DNA of 64,000 nucleotides, from the NCBI GenBank assembly GCA_016801885.1, contig JAFBJY010000348.1, positions 62,001 through 126,000 on the forward strand. The letters are read 5' to 3'. The notes below the pieces were generated by a model that made no database searches, was not told where the DNA came from, and saw only the letters and a program-made list of their open reading frames with translations. This document shows positions 34,538 through 46,460 of this stretch, in pieces. How positions within the stretch are numbered: the first letter of the stretch is position 1; every line of letters begins with the position of its first letter. Origin of the DNA: Toxotes chatareus (taxonomy: Eukaryota > Chordata > Actinopteri > Toxotidae). The position numbers were made by a program, and so were the translations under genes.

Positions 34538-37500
34538 TGAGCTGAAATGACAGGTTTGCATCATTAGAAGAAGCATTTTTTGCAGCAGAGTTTTCCGTGT
34601 GTTTCTGTCATCTGCAGTACCTGGCACTTTCAGGGCAAACGTTGTGAAAAACAGTCTCATATTGGCAGGAACGGTCAAATTTTACCGTTTGAGCTGAAAT
34701 GACAGGTTTGCATCAAATGTGCTGCCGGCGTAGAAATAAGACTTTTTCCAGCATGGAAACACTATTTTACATTAGAAGAAGCATTTTGCAGAGTTTTCAA
34801 GTGTGTTTCTGTGATTTCTGCAGTACCTCGGGGCACGCTGTGTCCCAGAAGCACGGAATGGCTGGAAGTGCTTAAACGGCAAGTTTCTGTCAGTTAGTTC
34901 TGAAATGAACGGTGTGTCTAAAATATGTTGCTGGCGTCAAAATAAGACTGTTTCCAGCATGGAAACACTATTTTACATTAGAAGAAGCATTTTGCAGAGT
35001 TTTCAAGTATGTTTCTTTCATCTGCAGTACCTACCTGGCACTTTCAGGGCAAACGTTGTGAAAAACAGTCTCATATGGGCAGGAACGGTCAAATTTTACC
35101 GTTTGAGCTGAAATGACAGGTTTGCATCATTAGAAGAAGCATTTTGCAGAGTTTTCCCGTGTGTTTCTGTCATCTGCAGTACCTGGCACTTTCAGGGCAA
35201 ACGTTGTGAAAAACAGTCTCGTATTGGCAGGAACGGTCAAATTTTACCGTTTGAGCTGAAATGACAGGTTTGCATCAAATGTGCTGCCGGGCAAAATAAG
35301 ACTTTTCCAGCATGGAGAAATAAGACTTTTTCCAGCATGGAAACACTATTTTACATTAGAAGAAGCATTTTGCAGAGTTTTCCCGTGTGTTTCTGTCATC
35401 TGCAGTACCTGGCACTTTCAGGGCAAACGTTGTGAAAAACAGTCTCGTATTGGCAGGAACGGTCAAATTTTACCGTTTGAGCTGAAATGACAGGTTTGCA
35501 TCATTAGAAGAAGCATTTTGCATGGAAACACTATTTTACATTAGAAGAAGCATTTTGCAGAGTTTTCCCGTGTGTTTCTGTCATCTGCAGTACCTGGCAC
35601 TTTCAGGGCAAACGTTGTGAAAAACAGTCTCGTATTGGCAGGAACGGTCAAATTTTACCGTTTGAGCTGAAATGACAGGTTTGCATCAAATGTGCTGCCG
35701 GCGTAGAAATAAGACTTTTTCCAGCATGGAAACACTATTTTACATTAGAAGAAGCATTTTGCAGAGTTTTCCGTGTGTTTCTCTCATCTGCAGTACCTGG
35801 CACTTTCAGGGCAAACGTTGTGAAAAACAGTCTCGTATTGGCAGGAACGGTCAAATTTTACCGTTTGAGCTGAAATGACAGGTTTGCATCAAATGTGCTG
35901 CCGGCGTCAAAATAAGACTTTTTCCAGCATGGAAACACTATTTTACATTAGAAGAAGCATTTTGCAGAGTTTTCAAGTATGTCTCTGTGATTTCTACTGT
36001 GTGGCATTTTCGGGCACACGCTGTGTCCCAGAAGCACGGAATGGCTGGAAGTGCTTAAAACGGCAAGTTTCTGTCAGTTAGTTCTGAAATGAACGGTGTG
36101 TCTAAAATATGTTGCTGGCGTCAAAATAAGACTGTTTCCAGCATGGAAACACTATTTTACATTAGAAGAAGCATTTCGCAGAGTTTTCAAGTATGTTTCT
36201 TTCATCTGCAGTACCTGGCACTTTCAGGGCAAACGTTGTGAAAAACAGTCTCATATGGCCAGGAACGGTCAAATTTTACCGTTTGAGCTGAAATGACAGG
36301 TTTGCATCATTAGAAGAAGCATTTTGCAGAGTTTTCCGTGTGTTTCTGTTTTCCCGTGTGTTTCTGTCATCTGCATCTGCAGTACCTGGCACTTTCAGGG
36401 CAAACGTTGTGAAAAACAGTCTCAGATTGGCAGGAACGGTCAAATTTTACCGTTTGAGCTGAAATGACAGGTTTGCATCAAATGTGCTGCCAGCGTAGAA
36501 ATAAGACTTTTCCAGCATGGAAACACTATTTTACATTAGAAGAAGCATTTTGCAGAGTTTTCCCGTGTGTTTCTCTCATCTGCAGTACCTGGCACTTTCA
36601 GGGCAAACGTTGTGAAAAACAGTCTCGTATTGGCAGGAACGGTCAAATTTTACCGTTTGAGCTGAAATGACAGGTTTGCATCATTAGAAGAAGCATTTTG
36701 CAGAGTTTTCACGTGTGTTTCTGTCATCTGCAGTACCTGGCACTTTCAGGGCAAACGTCGTGAAAAACAGTCTCGTATTGGCAGGAACGGTCAAATTTTA
36801 CCGTTTGAGCTGAAATGACAGGTTTGCATCAAATGTGCTGCCGGCGTAGAAATAAGACTTTTTCCAGCATGGAAACACTATTTTACATTAGAAGAAGCAT
36901 TTTGCAGAGTTTTCCCGTGTGTTTCTCTCATCTGCAGTACCTGGCACTTTCAGGGCAAACGTTGTGAAAAACAGTCTCTCGTATTGGCAGGAACGGTCAA
37001 ATTTTACCGTTTGAGCTGAAATGACAGGTTTGCATCAAATGTGCTGCCGGCGTCAAAATAAGACTTTTTCCAGCATGGAAACACTATTTTACATTAGAAG
37101 AAGCATTTTGCAGAGTTTTCAAGTATGTCTCTGTGATTTCTACTGTGTGGCATTTTCGGGGCACACGCTGTGTCCCAGAAGCACGGAATGGCTGGAAGTG
37201 CTTAAAACGGCAAGTTTCTGTCAGTTAGTTCTGAAATGAACGGTGTGTCTAAAATATGTTGCTGGCGTCAAAATAAGACTGTTTCCAGCATGGAAACACT
37301 ATTTTACATTAGAAGAAGCATTTCGCAGAGTTTTCAAGTATGTTTCTTTCATCTGCAGTACCTGGCACTTTCAGGGCAAACGTTGTGAAAAACAGTCTCA
37401 TATGGCCAGGAACGGTCAAATTTTACCGTTTGAGCTGAAATGACAGGTTTGCATCATTAGAAGAAGCATTTTGCATTAGAAGAAGCATTTTGCAGAGTTT

Positions 37501-38537
37501 TCCGTGTGTTTCTGTCATCTGCAGTACCTGGCACTTTCAGGGCAAACGTTGTGAAAAACAGTCTCGTATTGGCAGGAACGGTCAAATTTTACCGTTTGAG
37601 CTGAAATGACAGGTTTGCATCAATAGAAGAAGCATTTTGCAGAGTTTTCCCGTGTGTTTCTGTCATCTGCAGTACCTGGCACTTTCAGGGCAAACGTTGT
37701 GAAAAACAGTCTCGTATTGGCAGGAACGGTCAAATTTTACCGTTTGAGCTGAAATGACAGGTTTGCATCAAATGTGCTGCCGGCGTAGAAATAAGACTTT
37801 TTCCAGCATGGAAACACTATTTTACATTAGAAGAAGCATTTTGCAGAGTTTTCCGTGTGTTTCTCTCATCTGCAGTACCTGGCACTTTCAGGGCAAACGT
37901 TGTGAAAAACAGTCTCATATGGCAGGAACGGTCAAATTTTACCGTTTGAGCTGAAATGACAGGTTTGCATCATTAGAAGAAGCATTTTGCAGAGTTTTCC
38001 CGTGTGTTTCTGTCATCTGCAGTACCTGGCACTTTCAGGGCAAACGTTGTGAAAAACAGTCTCGTATTGGCAGGAACGGTCAAATTTTACCGTTTGAGCT
38101 GAAATGACAGGTTTGCATCAAATGTGCTGCGGCGTAGAAATAAGACTTTTTCCAGCATGGAAACACTATTTTACATTAGAAGAAGCATTTTGCAGAGTTT
38201 TCCCGTGTGTTTCTCTCATTCTCTCATCTGCAGTACCTGGCACTTTCAGGGCAAACGTTGTGAAAAACAGTCTCGTATTGGCAGGAACGGTCAAATTTTA
38301 CCGTTTGAGCTGAAATGACAGGTTTGCATCAAATGTGCTGCCGGCGTAAGAAATAAGACTTTTTCCAGCATGGAAACACTATTTTACATTAGAAGAAGCA
38401 TTTTGCAGAGTTTTCAAGTATGTTCTTTCATCTGCAGTACCTGGCACTTTCAGGGCAAACGTTGTGAAAAACAGTCTCTATTGGCAGGAACGGTCAAATT
38501 TTACCGTTTGAGCTGAAATGACAGGTTTGCATCATTA

Positions 38538-38740
38538 GAAATGCTTTTGGCGAGAAATAAGTGTTTCAGCATGGAAACACTATTTACATTAGAAGAAGCA
38601 TTTTGAGTTTTCCACTTTCAGGCAAATGTGTCAGTCATCTGCAGAACCTGGCAAATTTTAGGGTTTGAGTGTGAAAAAATATATTGGCAGGAACGCGTCA
38701 AATAAGACCGTTTGAGCTGAATGGAAAGGTTTGCATCATT
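38538..38740 (+). repeat. Scrambled satellite patch
   Basis: Short pieces of the monomer appear out of order or with internal deletions (for example gaaatgcttttggcgagaaa, then tgttt cagcatgg, then ctttcaggcaaatg before cagtcatctgc). Normal monomers resume on both sides. Similar patches lie at about 31411-31560, 33385-33530 and 39390-39530. Confidence 0.7.
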
Positions 38741-40382
38741 AGAAGAAGCATTTTGCAGAGTTTTCCCGTGTGTTTCTGTCATCTGCAGTACCTGGCACTT
38801 TCAGGGCAAACGTTGTGAAAAACAGTCTCGTATTGGCAGGAACGGTCAAATTTTACCGTTTGAGCTGAAATGACAGGTTTGCATCAAATGTGCTGCCGGC
38901 GTAGAAATAAGACTTTTTCCAGCATGGAAACACTATTTTACATTAGAAGAAGCATTTTGCAGAGTTTTCCGTGTGTTTCTCTCATCTGCAGTACCTGGCA
39001 CTTTCAGGGCAAACGTTGTGAAAAACAGTCTCAGTTATTGGCAGGAACGGTCAAATTTTACCGTTTGAGCTGAAATGACAGGTTTGCATCATTAGAAGAA
39101 GCATTTTGCAGAGTTTTCCGTGTGTTTCTGTCATCTGCAGTACCTGGCACTTTCAGGGCAAACGTTGTGAAAAACAGTCTCGTATTGGCAGGAACGGTCA
39201 AATTTTACCGTTTGAGCTGAAATGACAGGTTTGCATCAAATGTGCTGCGGCGTAGAAATAAGACTTTTCCAGCATGGAAACACTATTTTACATTAGAAGA
39301 AGCATTTTGCAGAGTTTTCCGTGTGTGTTTCTCTCATCTGCAGTACCTGGCACTTTCAGGGCAAACGTTGTGAAAAACAGTCTCGTATTGGCAGCATTTT
39401 GCGGTCAAATTTTACCGTTTGAGCTGAAATGACAGGTTTGCATCAAAATTTTAAGCATTTTGCAGAGTAAGACTTTTTCCGTGTGTTTCTCACTATTTTC
39501 ATTAGAAGAAGCATTTTGCAGTACCTGTTTCTCTCATCTGCAGTACCTGGCACTTTCAGGGCAAACGTTGTGAAAAACAGTCTCGTATTGGCAGGAACGG
39601 TCAAATTTTACCGTTTGAGCTGAAATGACAGGTTTGCATCAAATGTGCTGCCGGCGTCAAAATAAGACTTTTTCCAGCATGGAAACACTATTTTACATTA
39701 GAAGAAGCATTTTGCAGAGTTTTCAAGTATGTCTCTGTGATTTCTACTGTGTGGCATTTTCGGGGCACACGCTGTGTCCCAGAAGCACGGAATGGCTGGA
39801 AGTGCTTAAAACGGCAAGTTTCTGTCAGTTAGTTCTGAAATGAACGGTGTGTCTAAAATATGTTGCTGGCGTCAAAATAAGACTGTTTCCAGCATGGAAA
39901 CACTATTTTACATTAGAAGAAGCATTTCGCAGAGTTTTCAAGTATGTTTCTTTCATCTGCAGTACCTGGCACTTTCAGGGCAAACGTTGTGAAAAACAGT
40001 CTCATATGGCCAGGAACGGTCAAATTTTACCGTTTGAGCTGAAATGACAGGTTTGCATCATTAGAAGAAGCATTTTGCAGAGTTTTCCCGTGTGTTTCTG
40101 TCATCTGCAGTACCTGGCACTTTCAGGCAAACAGTCTCGTATTGGCAGGAACGGTCAAATTTTACCGTTTGAGCTGAAATGACAGGTTTGCATCATTAGA
40201 AGAAGCATTTTGCAGAGTTTTCCCGTGTGTTTCTCTCATCTGCAGTACCTGGCACTTTCAGGGCAAACGTTGTGAAAAACAGTCTCGTATTGGCAGGAAC
40301 GGTCAAATTTTACCGTTTGAGCTGAAATGACAGGTTTGCATAACAGTAAACAGATGTATGATACACATATCTTATTTTACAG

Positions 40383-41324
40383 CCATGTGCCACTGCTGCG
40401 GATGTGCAAAGGACACAGGAGCTGCCAAGCACCCCCTGCTTGATTGTACAAGGTAGTGTTTTGTGGAAAATGTGTTGAACATTGTTTTGCTCAATTTAGT
40501 GTTAATCTTATTTCCATCTCTTCTGATTCTAAACTTTTCTGAATGAAATATAATCTCAATGACACATTCAGCATTCCACATCGTTATGACAGTACACATC
40601 TGCTCATTTCAGGTGACCTGATGAAGCCAAGGGCATGGCTGTTGTCGATCGAGGAACAAGTGGTGATGGGACCACACAGGAACATGTTAAGCGGGTTGGC
40701 TGCGCTTTTTTCCAGCTTCTACAATTTTAATCTTCAGTACCCTGAAGAGAGTTCCTGTATTTTGGAGTTTATTCAGAGGTACAGTATAATAATTTCAAAC
40801 TTAACATTTTATTGGATCCTCAGTTGACAACCCCTTTCACTCAAAAATATAAACCTAACACACACACCCTTTCCAAGTCTCTGACTAGCAAACACCTTTA
40901 CCTGCTTCCACTGACTCTTCCTCTGGTTCTGTGTCTGACTCAGACTCTGACCTCTCATTTTCCTCATCCTCATCCAGGTTCACATCCACATCATGTTTAG
41001 TTTTATTATCTTTAACTTATCCAAGACTATGCATTTTTTGCAAACAGTATATTTCTGACCTTGGAAGAAATGTGAAATATTTTACTGAGTAACATAAAGC
41101 TAAAAGTGCCAGCTAAAAGTGATTCAGTAAAAATATGGCCAAAAGCAAGTGAAAATTTCAGAGGGTTGAAGTAACATAAAAGATTACCTGATATTAATGC
41201 TTTTTTGTTGTTGTTGATTTACAGATGCTTCCTGGGTATCAATCCAGAAAGTGGATCCAAGACAAAGAGGAAGCGTGGAGGCATCAATGCACATGTAAGC
41301 ACTCTAATGCGCATAAACTGGTAG
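40383..41324 (+). pseudogene. Second copy of the SAMD3-like gene 3' end, frameshifted
   Basis: Exons at 40383-40452, 40613-40778 and from 41225 match those of unit C, with all splice sites kept. One base change alters Asn to Ser in the second exon (ttaagcggg for ttaaacggg). In the last exon a two-base insertion (gc, about 41311-41312) shifts the frame after STLM, and translation ends at the TAG at 41322. The conserved KLVDFEW end is lost. The insertion may be a real mutation or a consensus error. Upstream of the first exon is satellite DNA, so no 5' exons lie nearby. Confidence 0.62.
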
Positions 41325-41751
41325 ATTTTGAGTGGCAGGGAGTGTAGGATTTTTTCAACTTGAGAGTATCCAAAAAAGTTGAACTATCCATACATTAGTT
41401 GGAATCGTTGTACTGTTGTACATTTTGCACATTTAATTTTAAATTTTAAAGCTGTTTGTAAAGGGTGTCCCATTTGTCATGACCCCTTGTTTCCATTTGC
41501 AGCCATTTTGATTTCATTTATTGTTTTTAATATTTACGATTTGTTCTGAATAAGTTGGGGCATGTTTAACTGCCTATGAATGTTGCTGTTGAATGTAATT
41601 GTACTTTGCACTTATAAGCTTGATTAAAAAGTGAAAACAAATCATCATCATCTTTGTTCTGTTTTCTTTTTTGAGCATAAAGCGAGAGGTGCAGTAAATT
41701 TCTAATTAAAATGGATTTTACAATATATTATTCTGCTAATTAAATTGTAAA

Positions 41752-42041
41752 TTTACAGTAAATTATTGGTTAATAATTGCTTTACTTTTACAGTAATTCA
41801 AAGTGAATATTTTCACAGCAGTTTACTGTATTTATGTCACAGCTAATTATTGCTATATCACGGTAATTCCTTGGGTGTGACAACCATGAATTTGCAGTAA
41901 AGTATTGTTGTTTTGACATAAATTACTGTGAAATAATTACAGTAACATGCTGTGAATTAATTACAGTAAACTGCTGTGAAAATATTTATGTTTAATTACC
42001 GTCAAAGTAATGCAATTATTAACCAATAATTTACTGTAATT
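41752..42041. mobile_element. AT-rich foldback (MITE-like) element in C'
   Basis: Copy of the foldback at 25042-25331, same arms and same junction with the satellite. Confidence 0.72.
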
Positions 42042-42064
42042 TCACAGTGAAAATTCTTACAGTG

Positions 42065-43240
42065 TACCGTTTGAGCTGAAATGACAGGTTTGCATCAAAT
42101 GTGCTGCCGGCGTCAAAATAAGACTTTATCCAGCATGGAAACACTATTTTACATTAGAAGAAGCATTTTGCAGAGTTTTCCCGTGTGTTTCTGTCATCTG
42201 CAGTACCTGGCACTTTCAGGGCAAACGTTGTGAAAAACAGTCTCATATTGGCAGGAACGGTCAAATTTTACCGTTTGAGCTGAAATGACAGGTTTGCATC
42301 AAATGTGCTGCGGCGTCAAAATAAGACTTTATCCAGCATGGAAACACTATTTTACATTAGAAGAAGCATTTTGCAGAGTTTTCCCGTGTGTTTCTGTCAT
42401 CTGCAGTACCTGGCACTTTCAGGGCAAACGTTGTGAAAAACAGTCTCATATTGGCAGGAACGGTCAAATTTTACCGTTTGAGCTGAAATGACAGGTTTGC
42501 ATCAAATGTGCTGCGGCGTCAAAATAAGACTTTTTCCAGCATGGAAACACTATTTTACATTAGAAGAAGCATTTTGCAGAGTTTTCCCGTGTGTTTCTGT
42601 CATCTGCAGTACCTGGCACTTTCAGGGCAAACGTTGTGAAAAACAGTCTCATATTGGCAGGAACGGTCAAATTTTACCGTTTGAGCTGAAATGACAGGTT
42701 TGCATCAAATGTGCTGGCGTCAAAATAAGACTTTATCCAGCATGGAAACACTATTTTACATTAGAAGAAGCATTTTGCAGAGTTTTCCCGTGTGTTTCTG
42801 TCATCTGCAGTACCTGGCACTTTCAGGGCAAACGTTGTGAAAAACAGTCTCATATTGGCAGGAACGGTCAAATTTTACCGTTTGAGCTGAAATGACAGGT
42901 TTGCATCAAATGTGCTGCTGGCGTCAAAATAAGACTTTTCCAGCATGGAAACACTATTTTACATTAGAAGAAGCATTTTGCAGAGTTTTCCCGTGTGTTT
43001 CTGTCATCTGCAGTACCTGGCACTTTCAGGGCAAACGTTGTGAAAAACAAATTGGTATGGGCAGGAACGGTCAAATTTTACCGTTTGAGCTGAAATGACA
43101 GCTTTGCATCAAATGTGCTGCCGGCGTAGAAATAAGACTTTTTCATGCATGGAAACACTATTTTACATTAGAAGAAGCATTTTGCAGAGTTTTCCCGTGT
43201 GTTTCTGTCATCTGCAGTATCTGGCATTTTCAGGGCACAC
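42065..43240 (+). repeat. Array 2 zone I: plain ~203 bp monomers
   Basis: Counterpart of 25355-26560. The odd monomer with gaaaaacaaattgg (near 26315 in array 1) is present here near 43045, so the two arrays share ancestry monomer by monomer at this end. Confidence 0.88.
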
Positions 43241-46200
43241 GCTGTGTCCCTGAACGCACAGAATGACTGGAAACGCTTAAAACGGTAAGTTTCAGTCAGT
43301 TAGAGCTGAAATGACAGGTGTGTGTAAAATATGTTGCTGGCGTCAAAATAAAACTTTTTCCAGCATGGAAACACTATTTTACATTAGAAGAAGCATTTTG
43401 CAGAGTTTTCCGTGTGTTTCTGTCATCTGCAGTACCTGGCATTATCAGGGCAGACGTTGTGAAAAACAGTGTCATATGGGCTGGAAGTGCTAAAACTGTA
43501 ATTTACCGTTAGAGCTGAAATGACAGGTGTGCATCAAATGTGCTGCTGGCGTTAAAATAAGACTTTTTCCAGCATGGAAACACTATTTTACATTAGAAGA
43601 AGCATTTTGCAGAGTTTTTCCGTGTGTTTCTGTCATCTGCAGTATCTGGCATTTTCAGGGCAAACGTTGTGAAAAACAGTCTCATATGGGCAGGAAGCGG
43701 TCAAATTTTACCGTTTGAGCTGAAATGACAGGTTTGCATCAAATGTGTTGTTGGCGTCAAAATAAGACTTTTTCCAGCATGGAAACACTATTTTACATTA
43801 GAAGAAGCATTTTGCAGAGTTTTCCCGTGTGTTTCTGTCATCTGCAGTATCTGGCATTTTCAGGGCACACGCTGTGTCCCAGACACGCACAGAATGGCTG
43901 GAAACGCTTAAAACGGCAAGTTTCAGTCAGTTAGAGCTGAAATGAACGGTGTGTGTAAAATATGTTGCTGGCGTCAAAATAAGACTTTTTCCAGCATGGA
44001 AACACTATTTTACATTAGAAGAAGCATTTTGCAGAGTTTTCCGTGTGTTTCTGTCATCTGCAGTACCTGGCACTTTCAGGGCAAACGTTGTGAAAAACAG
44101 TCTCATATGGGCAGGAGCGGTCAAATTTTACCGTTTGAGCTGAAATGACAGGTTTGCATCAAATGTGCTGCGGCGTCAAAATAAGACTTTTCCAGCATGG
44201 AAACACTATTTTACATTAGAAGAAGCATTTTGCAGAGTTTTCAAGTATGTTTCTGTTATCTGCAGTATCTGGCATTTCAGGGCACACGCTGTGTCCCAGA
44301 CGCACAGAATGGCTGGAAACGCTTAAAACGGCAAATTTCAGTCAGTTAGAGCTGAAATGAACGGTGTGTGTAAAATATGTTGCTGGCGTCAAAATAAGAC
44401 TTTTTCCAGCATGGAAACACTATTTTACATTAGAAGAAGCATTTTGCAGAGTTTTCCCGTGTGTTTCTTTCATCTGCAGTACCTGGCACTTTCAGGGCAA
44501 ACGTTGTGAAAAACAGTCTCATATGGGCAGGAACGGTCAAATTTTACCGTTTGAGCTGAAATGACAGGTTTGCATCAAATGTGCTGCCGGCGTTAAAATA
44601 AGACTTTTTCCAGCATGGAAACACTATTTTACATTAGAAGAAGCATTTTGCAGAGTTTTCCCGTGTGTTTCTGTCATCTGCAGTACCTGGCATTTTCAGG
44701 GCAAACGTTGTGAAAAACAGTCTCATATTGGCTGGAAGCGTCAAATTTTACCGTTTCCAGAGCTGAAATGACAGGTGTGCATCAAATGTGCTGCTGGCGT
44801 AAAAATAAGACTTTTTCCAGCATGGAAACAGTATTTTACATTAGAAGAAGCATTTTGCAGAGTTTTTCCCGTGTGTTTCTGTCATCTGCAGTATCTGGCA
44901 TTTTCAGGGCACACGCTGTGTGAGACACACAGAATGGCTGGAAACGCTTAAAAGCGGCAAGTTTCAGTCAGTTAGAGCTGAAATGAACGGTGTGTCTAAA
45001 ATATGTTGCTGGCGTCAAAATAAGACTTTTTCCAGCATGGAAACACTATTTTACATTAGAAGAAGCATTTTGCAGAGTTTTCCCGTGTGTTTCTGTCATC
45101 TGCAGTACCTGGCACTTTCAGGGCAAACGTTGTGAAAAACAGTCTCATATGGGCAGGAAGCGGTAAAATTTTACCGTTTGAGCTGAAATGACAGGTTTGC
45201 ATCAAATGTGCTGCCGGCGTCAAAATAAGACTTTTTCCAGCATGGAAACACTGTTTTACATTAGAAGAAGCATTTTGCAGAGTTTTCCAGTATGTTTCTG
45301 TGATATCTGCAGTACCTGGCATTTTCAGGGCACACGCTGTGTCCCAGACACACAGAATGGCTGGAAACGCTTAAAACGGCAAGTTTCAGTCAGTTAGAGC
45401 TGAAATGAGCACGGTGTGTCTAAAATATGTTGCTGGCGTCAAAATAAGACTTTTTCCAGCATGGAAACACTATTTTACATTAGAAGAAGCATTTTGCAGA
45501 GTTTTCCCGTGTGTTTCTGTCATCTGCAGTACCTGGCATTTTCAGGGCAAACGTTGTGAAAAACAGTCTCATATGGGCAGGAGCGGTCAAATTTTACCGT
45601 TTGAGCTGAAATGACAGGTTTGCATCAAATGTGCTGCGGCGTCAAAATAAGACTTTTTCCAGCATGGAAACACTATTTTACATTAGAAGAAGCATTTTGC
45701 AGAGTTTTCCAGTATGTTTCTGTTATCTGCAGTACCTGGCATTTTCAGGGCACACGCTGTGTCCCAGACACACAGAATGGCTGGAAACGCTTAAAACGGC
45801 AAATTTCAGTCAGTTAGAGCTGAAATGAACGGTGTGTGTAAAATATGTTGCTGGCGTCAAAATAAGACTTTTTCCAGCATGGAAACACTATTTTACATTA
45901 GAAGAAGCATTTTGCAGAGTTTTCCCGTGTGTTTCTGTCATCTGCAGTACCTGGCACTTTCAGGGCAAACGTTGTGAAAAACAGTCTCATATGGGCAGGA
46001 AGCGGTCAAATTTTACCGTTTGAGCTGAAATGACAGGTTTGCATCAAATGTGCTGCGGCGTCAAAATAAGACTTTTTCCAGCATGGAAACACTATTTTAC
46101 ATTAGAAGAAGCATTTTGCAGAGTTTTTCAAGTATGTTTCTGTGATCTGCAGTACCTGGCATTTTCAGGGCACACGCTGTGTCCCAGACGCACAGAGAAT

Positions 46201-46460
46201 GGCTGGAAACGCTTAAAACGGCAAATTTCAGTCAGTTAGAGCTGAAATGAACGGTGTGTCTAAAATATGTTGCTGGCGTCAAAATAAGACTTTTTCCAGC
46301 ATGGAAACACTATTTTACATTAGAAGAAGCATTTTGCAGAGTTTTCCCGTGTGTTTCTGTCATCTGCAGTACCTGGCACTTTCAGGGCAAACGTTGTGAA
46401 AAACAGTCTCATATTGGCAGGAACGGTCAAATTTTACCGTTTGAGCTGAAATGACAGGTT
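43241..46460 (+). repeat. Array 2 zone II: dimer zone with mixed monomer ends
   Basis: Counterpart of the ~420 bp dimer zone. Monomers here mix features kept apart in array 1. For example 43492-43515 joins the aactgtaat end to taccgttagagctg, and most read aaacact instead of aaacagt. This may reflect gene conversion from neighbouring F monomers or a blended consensus. Confidence 0.8.

Larger units (their letters stand above)
25355..40340 (+). repeat. Satellite array 1 (~203 bp monomer family)
   Basis: About 15 kb of head-to-tail monomers, roughly 75 by my estimate. Landmarks of the full monomer in order: gtttgagctgaaatgacagg, tttgcatcaaatgtgctgcc, aataagactttttccagcat, ggaaacactattttacatta, gaagaagcattttgcagag, gtgtttctgtcatctgcag, tacctggcactttcagggca, aacgttgtgaaaaacagtct, then ggcaggaacggtcaaatttt. 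No monomer is inverted. The classes differ by zone (see sub-features). Each monomer carries a 60-72 codon ORF, but frequent one-base changes in the C run before gtgtgtttc break it, so coding is unlikely. Confidence 0.97.
29501..40340 (+). repeat. Array 1 zone III: six-monomer ~1.15 kb higher-order repeats
   Basis: The clearest unit is 35875-37020 (1146 bp): B (about 215), C-type (about 204), S (about 148 here enlarged by a small duplication), F, S, F. The B monomer carries gtgatttctactgtgtggca and cccagaagcacggaatggct. The C-type begins atgaacggtgtgtctaaaat. S is F with 56 bp deleted. Unit lengths vary because S-F pairs are gained or lost (37021 to 39625 is 2604 bp). Confidence 0.88.
40341..42064 (+). 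repeat. Unit C, copy 2 (C')
   Basis: Copy of 23630-25354 lying between two satellite arrays. Its left edge joins a satellite monomer cut in the middle (caggtttgca, then taacagtaaacag). Its right edge enters the second array at the same base of the monomer as copy 1. Confidence 0.95.
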
